Below are positions 1 to 6,850 of a DNA stretch of 11,893 nucleotides, one piece after another. Every line of letters starts with the position of its first letter. The stretch's first letter is position 1. The DNA is taken from NCBI GenBank assembly GCA_015143735.1, contig VKHC01000452.1, positions 1 through 11,893 on the forward strand, in the 5' to 3' direction. The notes beneath the pieces were generated by a model. That model searched no databases, was not told where the DNA came from, and saw only the letters and a program-made list of their open reading frames with translations. Origin of the DNA: Synura sp. LO234KE (Eukaryota > Sar > Synurophyceae > Synurales > Mallomonadaceae). The position numbers and the translations under genes are program-made.

Positions 1-450
1 TGCGTGGCCCCCCACCTCATGACCCAATTCCGACCCCTTCCTGCCTCACGGATCGCGGCCTCAGCGGTACTACCTCTTTCCCGGCCTCGGCCGCGGCGTC
101 GGTCCGAAGTCCCCCTGCTGGCGCGCGGCCGGTCAGAGCGCCACTTCACCCCTCCTCGGGATCCACGCCTGCCTCCATTTGATTCCCGGCAACCTTTCTC
201 CTGGCGCGCTTTCTTTCGTCGCCTTGATCTGATTTTTCGCTCGCTCACTCCTCCTGCTCTCCCTGTGCATGATTTCTATGGGGACTTGGTGGTGGGTGAC
301 TAATTTCCTAGTCCGGGTGTAGCACCCGTTTTCCCTCTACTCGGTCACGGGACTTGCAATTGGGTACATAGAGGGTGGTTATTTACAAGTAGGTGCCTTC
401 GGCTATGTTTGACTTCCTGTTCTGTCTTTCATATCTACCACTTAGTAATA
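1..450 (+). mobile_element. 3' end of a decayed C-rich transposable element
   Basis: The first 303 bases are open in frame 1 from the window edge to a TAA at 301-303. The translation is rich in Pro, Arg and Ser and has no recognisable domain, so it may be a broken C-terminal piece of an element protein or a chance open frame in C-rich DNA. The strand is strongly C/T-skewed, like 2950-5000 and 5640-6800 and unlike the AT-rich DNA from 420 on. After the stop come a hairpin (CGGGTG at 314-319, CACCCG at 323-328) and a block that aligns with the non-coding tail of the element ending near 5107. That similarity is the main reason for calling this the end of a related copy. An AATAAA lies at 447-452 on the plus strand. 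No reverse transcriptase or integrase motif is visible and the element class is unknown. Confidence 0.45.
278..385 (+). repeat. Element tail block, left copy (diverged match at 4996-5107)
   Basis: By eye this block aligns with 4996-5107 in the same orientation. Shared landmarks in the same order are GGGGA, ACTAAT, CTCGG(T/C)CACGGG, TTGG(G)TACAT, and a purine-rich G run followed by TTA(A)TTA. The two copies differ by many substitutions and small indels, so they are old relatives and not a recent duplication. The block follows an open C-rich frame in both places, which suggests a conserved 3' non-coding region of one element family. Confidence 0.5.
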
Positions 451-728
451 AATAACTATTAGATTTTCGGCAAAGACATAGAGGTAAGTGGTCGTAGGCA
501 AAAAATTGTGAATGATTTTATTGCTTTTATATACAAATAATTCATTCTCGGCTGAATATTCTCAAGTGCGATAGCGTTGACGTTACTTGCTTGAATATTC
601 TTTTCAACAATTATATCTGATATTTTACCAAAAAAAATTCAGTTTATGATGCACCTAAAAACAAATACGCCTCTGTTCAGAAGGGGACTTCGTTGAGGGT
701 TAATAAAATTCATTCTCGTTACTATCAT
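451..728. other. AT-rich spacer with a 13-bp inverted repeat
   Basis: No gene is visible here. The stretch contains a perfect 13-bp inverted repeat (AATTGTGAATGAT at 504-516; its complement at 724-736, which runs over the stop codon of the zinc-finger gene) and a 12-bp direct repeat AATTCATTCTCG (near 541-552 and 709-720). On the minus strand an AATAAA occurs at 522-517, about 210 nt after the zinc-finger stop codon, and is a possible but weak poly(A) signal for that gene. Confidence 0.4.
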
Positions 729-1128
729 TCACAATTCATTAAAGAAAGGATCAGATGCACTAATCATGTCGTTCCTGAAGCTTTCCAGAATTATATTTGT
801 CTCTTCCAAAACTCTGCTTTCCGGTGTTTCCGCAGGTAAAACCCAGCAGTTTCTGCAGTAATTACAGGTCCTATCACTTTCCGAAAATAAATGAAAGTCT
901 CTACTAAAGCATTTTTGGCATTGTTTGCATATCAACCGTAATTTAGGCGATGACTGAAATTGGTGATTAGACATTTCATCATGACACTCGGTACATTCAA
1001 ACCACTTCAGGCAGCAAGGAGATTGAATAAGCACCTTTGGAGTAAAATATTAGAAAGGTAGAAAGAAAGGAATGCAGCTGTAATGCTTGCGGCTAGCAGA
1101 CCTGCGCATTTAAGATGTGCTTGCACAT
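729..1128 (-). CDS. CHY-type zinc-finger protein, 110 aa, two exons
   Basis: Exon 1 (1128-1102) gives nine residues, MCKHILNAQ; exon 2 (1034-729) gives the remaining 101 and a TGA stop. Joined, they make the CHY zinc-finger signature: C2-x-H4, then CC at 16-17 in PCCLKWFECTECHDE (residues 15-29), His33, CxxC at 45-48 (with Cys51 nearby), and CxxC at 66-69. The order and spacing match the zf-CHY family (Pfam PF05495), best the small fungal and algal proteins that begin with a CKHxLNAQV motif; this comes from memory of the family, not from a search. Family members include yeast Hot13, a zinc-binding helper of mitochondrial intermembrane-space import, and RING/CHY ubiquitin ligases, but there is no RING domain here. 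The role of this short form is not known to me. The ATG is preceded in frame by a TAA eight codons earlier, which supports this start, although another upstream exon is not excluded. In the last knuckle many relatives have CDNHYV; here it reads CRNCWV, so a usual His is Cys. Confidence 0.8.
1035..1101 (-). other. 67-nt spliceosomal intron in the CHY zinc-finger gene
   Basis: Read on the minus strand, exon 1 ends ...GCGCAG and the intron starts GTCTGC. The intron ends CTAATATTTTACTCCAAAG after a pyrimidine-rich tract, and the CTAAT is a good branch-point match close to the acceptor. The junction is phase 0 and restores an uninterrupted CKHILNAQ-VLIQSPCC reading, with 11 residues between His4 and the CC pair, the spacing expected in CHY domains. 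Exon 1's frame runs into a TAG inside the intron, so splicing is needed to use it. The length fits short protist introns. Confidence 0.75.
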
Positions 1129-1903
1129 AAATTGAAATTTTGGAAAATCTTAGGACTAATAACTGCTCCAAAACCGTTGCAAAATGGGTTTGTTTTAAAC
1201 AATACGATTTTCACCATTTCAACTGAAAGTAAACTATATAATGATAAAAACTATTGACATGCCCTCTAAGTATTGATAGCATGAATTTAGTTTTCGCAAG
1301 AATTAAGTTTTCGGTCCTTTTAAATTTCTTGATTCGTTGTTAAGATTGGAAATTGGCGAAGGATGCGTAATTATAATTACATGAATGTATTCATAGCATA
1401 TGTCTCCTTCTGATTCCTAGTTCCTGTTTATTTAAAGGAAATAGCTAAGTAAGCTTCTGGCTTCTTATCGGTAAATAGATATATTCATTTTGATTTATTC
1501 TTAGATACTTTTAACACCGTAAAAGTAATTATTAATTTCAGTCAATATTGATATCATCCTGATAATCGTTCAACTAAATAAATATTCATACAGCAGGACA
1601 AGAAAGACAAATATAGAAAGTCTATTAATAATGGATCCCCAACGTACTAAGTTGTAAGTCCCGATAGTGCTCCCAAGTAGGGGGAGGTAGCGGACTGGCG
1701 GGGGCCAGCAGCGGCCCGTAACAAGCGGTAAAATTCCTGTCCCAGAGGGGGCTTATACAGTACGACGTTCTTTCCAACTAACTACAAGGGGATGGAAAAG
1801 AACGGCATGATTGTTGGAGTGTGGTTGAAAGTTGTCGTATCTCTATTTGGAGTTAGCTAGGTTCACAAGGCGCTAGTATTAATGATTTGAAACGAACGCT
1901 GTC
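1129..1903. other. Non-coding stretch upstream of the CHY gene
   Basis: I see no gene on either strand. Positions 1129-1640 are AT-rich and must hold the promoter of the zinc-finger gene; no motif stands out. From about 1640 to 1903 the composition becomes more G-rich, with a hairpin CTGGC (1695-1699), loop GGGG, GCCAG (1704-1708). The change in composition suggests old inserted DNA leading up to the 467-bp repeat, but no coding frame survives. Confidence 0.4.
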
Positions 1904-2370
1904 TTAGTCTCGGTAACTTAACTAATTTACAATAGGATATCGTACGCAGTCAGCCTGTCCAACTCGAAATGGACCTAATTTCAAAGTTCATAAAAGAGCA
2001 ATGATCATACCGACATATCCTTTAGCTAGCGAACCCCCTCCAGAAGCGTGGGATACTTTGCCCGAATCAGCACGTTTATTTTCCGACAGAGGGTACGGAC
2101 ACAGCGAATCTTAAGCTAATTCTTAACAATCCTTTCCGCCCACCTTCAGGCACTCGTCCAACAGCGGACCGAGCCGGGGACGCATGTTCGGCAGACTTTG
2201 GAGAAGTGGCATGAAGGCCTCTCGCTCAACCCCCTTTGGCTCGTTACCAGTGAGGGGCAGTACCTGGAACTGGACGAAGTGCGGTCGTCGCTCATCTCCC
2301 TGGGGTCCAACTAAAACCTGCTTTTTGCCGTATAAGCGGGCACCATACCGGACCCTCACCACCTCCGGGT
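1904..2370. repeat. 467-bp direct repeat, copy A
   Basis: This block is repeated at 5165-5631 at a constant offset of 3261. Compared base by base, the only difference is 2364 (T) against 5625 (A). The ends are abrupt: GCTGTC before and TTGACTG after this copy, against TTCAGG and GGTGTGG around the other. I see no TG...CA termini, target-site duplication, primer-binding site or polypurine tract at the edges, so it is not a convincing LTR. On its minus strand it holds the C-terminal part of an open reading frame and what looks like a 3' UTR. Confidence 0.95.
2075..2080 (-). terminator. Putative poly(A) signal AATAAA in repeat copy A
   Basis: On the minus strand AATAAA lies 43-48 nt after the TAA stop (2123-2125) of the truncated reading frame. 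This is a reasonable place for a polyadenylation signal and suggests that the rest of the repeat (1904-2122) derives from a 3' UTR. The same signal is at 5336-5341 in copy B. Confidence 0.4.
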
Positions 2371-2398
2371 TTGACTGTACCAAAGCATATCTAAGTAT
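2123..2398 (-). pseudogene. C-terminal fragment of an unrecognised protein (repeat copy A)
   Basis: A minus-strand frame is open from 2398, just after an in-frame TAA at 2401-2399, to TAA at 2125-2123. There is no upstream ATG; the earliest possible starts are GTG codons, so this looks like a 5'-truncated gene. From residue VVRVRYGARLYGKKQ onward, about 80 residues are shared with copy B and end in LLDECLKVGGKDC. The upstream residues differ from copy B, so the homology ends inside the coding region. The mix of basic beta-like sequence followed by an amphipathic helix near the C-terminus reads like real protein, but I do not recognise the family. The plus-strand frame over the same bases is taken to be a shadow. 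It may be a captured host gene end or the tail of an element protein. Confidence 0.45.
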
Positions 2399-2556
2399 TT
2401 ACCTACTCTAATTTTGAGCGGTGTGGTCTCTAATTTTGTCTAACTCACTTATTTAAACTGCTAAATAATTGCTAAAAAATTCGGAGATTGACGCCTCCGC
2501 AACAAACATAATTTTTCCAAAAGATTATCACACAACTTCAACTCGGTCCCAAGAGC
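2371..2556 (+). other. AT-rich leader between repeat copy A and the gag-like region
   Basis: This AT-rich stretch has frame-1 stops at 2473 and 2509. It contains a 9-base match to the right flank of repeat copy B (GGTGTGGTC at 2420-2428 and 5632-5640), about 50 bases further from the repeat edge here. I see no tRNA-complementary primer-binding site next to the repeat. It may be the 5' untranslated part of the decayed element that follows. Confidence 0.35.
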
Positions 2557-4997
2557 ATGGAACAACGTTCAAAGCCGACTCCAGTGAATGATTTCAACAA
2601 TGATAGCTAAGGAAAACAAGTATTCCTTAAGACGGAGGTGATTCAAAATCTTAGCCAACATAATCCAGAATGAGATAAAAATCCTAATATCCCTGAACAA
2701 CAATATTTACACCTAAACTTTGGCCAAACCAAATTTGCACAAAAATTTAGGTTCGGAGCGTATATGGAGAAATTACCATGAACGCACATACTGTCCCATA
2801 TTGCCCTGGCAACAGCCAATCAGTTTTTCAATCCTCCTGAGCGTCGGAAGATGACGATGTTGAAGCGGACCATTAATCTTACCGACTATGGGCTCAGATT
2901 CTGCCACATATTGGCCTCCTTTAAAGAAGATTATCACAGATACTCGGAGAGTGCTCGATGACAAAGATTGGCATTCTAATCTATTTGGAAATCGTATTCC
3001 CGCTCTCAATCCTCTTCAATTCCTCCGATTTGGAGAGATCAAGAACAAGCAGGTACCTCAAGATGAAATCTTTACCTTTGTAAAACCACGAGAGCATCTG
3101 GGCCTCGCTTCAATTTCTTTTCCTGGCACTGGTGGATGCGTCGATGCTACCCAAGATCTGGCATCAGCATCGCAAATCTTTCAAGGGATTTTGCTCAAGC
3201 ACATTTTGCGCAACAATTTAGGTTTGGAGAATAATCCCCCTCAACTCCAGCCCTGAATTCTTCGCAAAGTTGCTTTGGTGACAACTTTCAATCGCGTTTC
3301 CGACCCTTTCCTCTTCCATGATTTCAGCTCGGTAACAGCCCCGCTGCAGGTCTTAAGTCTCTCCATTTGATGGACTCAGAACACTCTGTCATATCGTCGG
3401 ATCCGACTAATTCTGGAGCCGACAAAGTTGAATTGAAGTCTCCCTCTGATTTCTGCATTGACAAGCGTCAATCGTCGTGGACTGGCGACTGCAGCCCCGC
3501 TCTCCACTCTACTTTCATCTTCAATTTGGCGCGCCTTCGCCGGACCAGGTACCCGCCACAGCTGTGACTTCTAGTTACAATCGAGGGGGAAATCCTGGCC
3601 TCGATCACTTCCCATAATTTCGTGCTTCTGACAGAAAAGCTGATATTACTGACTGCGCACCACGGTCCGCCTCGGATCAATTCTGTGACGCATGCTTCCA
3701 CCACCAGATAACCTATTTACAGCGTCAACATTCCAACGTCTGGAGATCTTATCTCATGCCTCCATTGCATATATTGCCGGAAACTCTCTGCGAGACCATA
3801 CTACGGAATTCCGGGGTCATCAATCTCTTGGAAAAAGTGTAACACCGGTTCAGATCCAAAGTTTGCCCCACTTGGCTTCTCCCAACAATACAAGGGTCAA
3901 CAAGACACTCCTGACAAAGTCTTTTATGTTAAAGGAGTCTGGCGCTGTAACTTCCTCTTCCGGGTGGAGGCAACACAGCGTGACCTTCAAGACGAGTGGA
4001 CCTGCGCAGCGGTCCGAGTTTGTCCTGCTTATCTTCCCAGTGCCATAAGGCAGACAAGCTTACCGATCATCTTCCAGAAGACCTCGTCCCTTGAAGCGAA
4101 ATGGATGTCACGTCTTCACAAAATTGCTCTAGCTCCCGAGGAATACTCACACTCCCGGTGGTTACTGGGCTACTTCTCTTCCCTGCAAATGGAGTGAATC
4201 GAAAGTCTCTTTGCAATTATAGGGAAGTCAGATGGGGAAAGGCAATCAACCTCTTATGGGCTGTAATTCTGAGGAAGGTGGAGGAAGCCTGGCGCTCTAC
4301 GGGGTCCATTTCTCACCCTGCCTCCCCTTGCACTTTCTCCACAAGCTCAGTGGGGCCTTGATTTTCTTTTTCCCACCTGCCCTCACCAGATGGGCGCTCC
4401 CAGGCCTCTCTTAGAGAGACTATGAAGGGGACTGAAACCCAAAGTGTCTTGGAGGAACAGACCGTCGAGAGCTTGCCCCCGGCGCAGTAGGATGCTCAGC
4501 CCACTCTCAAGGAGCGTGAAGGGGTACGACAAACTGGCAACTACGACGTCTCCTCTGCCATCGTCCCTTGATCCGACCCCTGCTGTCTCTCTCGATGAAA
4601 GATTCTCCGGACCGGATTGGGACCAGCTTGCAACACCGTGGGCACACGTGGAGGGGCCGGATCGCCTGCGGACCAGCGTATTTAAGCCGCTTCAAGACCG
4701 CGTGTCCCCTCACCTAGAGTTGTTTCTCGCCCAACTTGCGGTGCCAGTCAGATGTGCCATGCGGAGCTATTCGTCCCTTCAGCCTTTCTGGTCTCGGTCG
4801 GTGTGGTGGCTTGCATTTTGCGTCATGCATCTCAGTTGTTGCACTGTAAACAATCCGTTCCTGCCTTATCTGCCGGTGATCTTAGTACCACTACCTCTGT
4901 ACCGAGCTACAACGCTGTACTTTCCCCGCCCGTTTGCGGTGCCCCTTCAGTAGGAGTGACATCCCCCGGAGGGGGTACGCGCGTCCCCTCTATCTAG
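2557..4997 (+). pseudogene. Decayed gag-like / ORF1-like coding region of a transposable element
   Basis: A plus-strand coding trace can be followed through changing frames. It starts at ATG 2557 in frame 1 and is broken by TAA 2608, TGA 2671 and TGA 2779. It reads LTDYGLRFCHILASFKEDY near 2880-2935, shifts to frame 2 about 2951-2958, and continues to TGA 3254. A low-complexity Ser/Pro linker follows (frame 1, stop 3319; then frame 3 from about 3459, TAA 3615). Another domain-like stretch begins at about 3660 in frame 3, stops at 3840, continues in frame 1 to TGA 4195, and then in frame 3 to 4361. A last stretch begins at ATG 4422 (frame 3; stops at 4488, 4569, 4596, 4683) and ends at TAG 4995. 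A capsid-like protein with a Pro/Ser/Thr-rich tail is the best guess. There is no zinc knuckle, protease, integrase or reverse transcriptase that I can recognise. Alternative frames are open over long parts (for example frame 1, 4444-4953), so the exact path is uncertain. Confidence 0.5.
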
Positions 4998-5107
4998 TTG
5001 GGGATGCCGTTGCGTACTAATCATCCCCGGGGGAGGCACTACCTATGCTCTTTCCCACTCGGCCACGGGGTTACCATTTAAACCATTTGGTACATGGGGG
5101 CTCTTAA
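4996..5107 (+). repeat. Element tail block, right copy (diverged match at 278-385)
   Basis: This is the partner of the block at 278-385, in the same orientation and directly after the last stop of the gag-like trace. It is followed by an AT-rich run (TTAATTATTATATATAC, near 5105-5121). The shared order of short matches across about 105 bases indicates common descent. Confidence 0.5.
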
Positions 5108-5164
5108 TTATTATATATACGTCTGTGTAGGGATCCTGCCTGGTGTTTGTTACAATAATTCAGG

Positions 5165-5631
5165 TTAGTCTCGGTAACTTAACTAATTTACAATAGGATA
5201 TCGTACGCAGTCAGCCTGTCCAACTCGAAATGGACCTAATTTCAAAGTTCATAAAAGAGCAATGATCATACCGACATATCCTTTAGCTAGCGAACCCCCT
5301 CCAGAAGCGTGGGATACTTTGCCCGAATCAGCACGTTTATTTTCCGACAGAGGGTACGGACACAGCGAATCTTAAGCTAATTCTTAACAATCCTTTCCGC
5401 CCACCTTCAGGCACTCGTCCAACAGCGGACCGAGCCGGGGACGCATGTTCGGCAGACTTTGGAGAAGTGGCATGAAGGCCTCTCGCTCAACCCCCTTTGG
5501 CTCGTTACCAGTGAGGGGCAGTACCTGGAACTGGACGAAGTGCGGTCGTCGCTCATCTCCCTGGGGTCCAACTAAAACCTGCTTTTTGCCGTATAAGCGG
5601 GCACCATACCGGACCCTCACCACCACCGGGT
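5165..5631. repeat. 467-bp direct repeat, copy B
   Basis: This is the second copy of 1904-2370 in the same orientation, with one substitution (5625) in 467 positions. Such near-identity implies either recent duplication or recent gene conversion. The left edge comes right after the AT-rich end of the element tail; the right edge runs into another C-rich element. Confidence 0.95.
5336..5341 (-). terminator. Putative poly(A) signal AATAAA in repeat copy B
   Basis: This is the same minus-strand AATAAA as at 2075-2080, 43-48 nt after the stop codon of the truncated frame. Confidence 0.4.
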
Positions 5632-5689
5632 GGTGTGGTCCATCCTCTACTTTGACGGCCGATTTTTTCAGCGAAGTAACACCGCCTTT
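5384..5689 (-). pseudogene. C-terminal fragment of an unrecognised protein (repeat copy B)
   Basis: The minus-strand frame is open from 5689 (after an in-frame TAG at 5692-5690) to TAA at 5386-5384, 101 codons plus stop, without an ATG start. It extends beyond the repeat edge into unique sequence that reads sensibly (KKSAVKVEDGPHHP before VVVRVRYGARL), so copy B may preserve more of the ancestral protein than copy A. From VRVRYG to the end it is identical to copy A. No domain is recognised. The truncated upstream end and the earlier in-frame TGA and TAG argue that it is a fragment rather than a working gene. Confidence 0.45.
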
Positions 5690-6850
5690 CTAGGGTGGGT
5701 AACTGCGTCAGATACTTGAACTTCTCCACGACCGGCGGTCCTTCGAGGCTCGCACTACTACCCCATCCTCGGAAATGATGGCTACAAGGGTAGGATTAGT
5801 GCCACCATTCCAATTCTTATCAACCGCCTTCTGCCCCCGCAAGTAAGTGCCCACCACCCTTGGTCCTCGCCCAATGCAGTCACGGGGAGGAGTCCGATAA
5901 CCCCGACGATCCCCTTCTGGACTCCCCCCCTGCGAACGACCTCCCCTTCTCCCGGGTCGTCCCTTCCACTCCAGGACGCTGTGACTTTCCCCTGGCCTAG
6001 CCGGAGTCGCTCACACTCTCCAACACGGGCTTCAGCACGATCCGTTAGTTTTCCAGTTCGGACTTCTCCTCTAACCCCTCCCGCAAGTCTAAAGACATCC
6101 CCCCTTCAGACCCCCTCCCCAATATAGAGGAACTTCTCCCTTTCGTCATGGAAGGTAAGGTCGGGCTCAGCTGTGCAGTCCGCACCGATGCTCTTCTTCT
6201 TCCAACAAGGTTGTGTCGCCCGGGTGGTTCCTGTGCTCCTCAACTCGCCTCCTTAGCCCTCCTTGAAAGTGATGATGCGGACACGTCCACCATAGTTGAC
6301 TCCAATTATTTCGCGTCCGCTACTCGAGTGTCCCTGTTCCACCACTCCATGGAAAAAAAGCGCCCAGTTCCATCTTGCAGGCACTTCCGGGGGAACTTCG
6401 TAGCATACCACATTTCTTTGGAGCGTAGATATCCGTAATCATTGAATGTGGCCGCCCAAGGGTCCCCATTCGGTCCCATCCCACGCCAGAGCAGTCCCGA
6501 CCCTCCAGTTCCATCTTCCGCACCCCTGGACACACGGTACTCCACTCCTTTGACCGTTCCTCCACTTACCGGCCCCTGTCGGCAGCCTCCTTCACCTCCC
6601 GGGTCGAACTCTCACCCTGACAGACTTCCCAACTCCCACTCCCTTTCCAGTGTACTCTCCTACTGCGTCTCCGAACCTTTATCGGTTTTTCATCCCCTAA
6701 TTGATTCTCCAAGACCTCTCGGCGGGTTCCTGTGCGCCTATTGATCACTCGCAAGCGCACTAGCCCTGAATGGCACAGGTGCCTACTCAACGTCTTCCCG
6801 GGCAGGTTACAACACGGCTACCGACCACTACAAACCAAAGGAGGGCAGTT
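5640..6850 (+). mobile_element. Second decayed C-rich, pyrimidine-skewed element
   Basis: About 1.2 kb with strong C/T skew on the plus strand, like 1-300 and the element at 2557-5164. Frame 1 carries coding-like traces with stops between them: 5776-6000 (Pro/Asp-rich, e.g. DNPDDPLLDSPPAND), then 6049-6438 (NPSRKSKDIPPSDPLPNIEE onward), and a Pro/Ser-rich stretch at 6442-6744 in the same frame. This fits the disordered part of a gag-like protein. A purine run GGAGGG near 6840-6845, just before the composition turns AT-rich, may be the element's right end. No enzyme domain is visible. It could be one broken element or parts of several. Confidence 0.4.

Larger units (their letters stand above)
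2557..5164 (+). mobile_element. Decayed C-rich transposable element between the two 467-bp repeats
   Basis: The unit consists of the broken gag-like region (2557-4997) and a non-coding tail (4998-5160) related to that at 278-385. GC-rich hairpins sit at the end of the coding trace: CCCCC at 4963-4967 pairs with GGGGG at 4971-4975, and a CCCCGGGG-type palindrome lies near 5025-5033. At roughly 2.6 kb with no polymerase it would be non-autonomous or internally deleted. The number of stops and frame shifts says that it is old, which contrasts with the near-identity of the flanking repeats. Confidence 0.5.

Noticed and set aside
1436-1446. AGGAAATAGCT shared with the repeats at 11251-11302
   Set aside because: An 11-base match is expected by chance in a window of this size.
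1904-1930. Helitron 3' end (minus strand ends in CTAA)
   Set aside because: CTAA fits CTRR, but there is no GC-rich hairpin just before it and the next base is G or C, not T; no Rep/helicase sequence is seen.
2184-2411. Plus-strand open frame within the 467-bp repeat
   Set aside because: It lies over the minus-strand frame, which has the better protein character and a poly(A)-like signal; the plus-strand product is Arg/Ser/Trp-rich in the manner of a shadow frame.
4444-4953. 169-codon plus-strand frame as a separate gene
   Set aside because: It is the longest frame in the block, but its product is Pro/Ser/Leu-rich without a domain and the neighbouring frame from ATG 4422 to 4997 reads more like an element protein tail. 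Treated as part of the decayed element.
1904-5631. Classical LTR retrotransposon with 467-bp LTRs
   Set aside because: The repeat ends are not TG...CA, no target-site duplication, primer-binding site or polypurine tract is visible at the inner edges, and the interior is far more decayed than the repeats.
6306-6790. Minus-strand open frames opposite the C-rich element
   Set aside because: Gly/Arg/Trp/Glu-rich products are what the complement of Pro/Ser-rich C-skewed sequence gives; no independent support.
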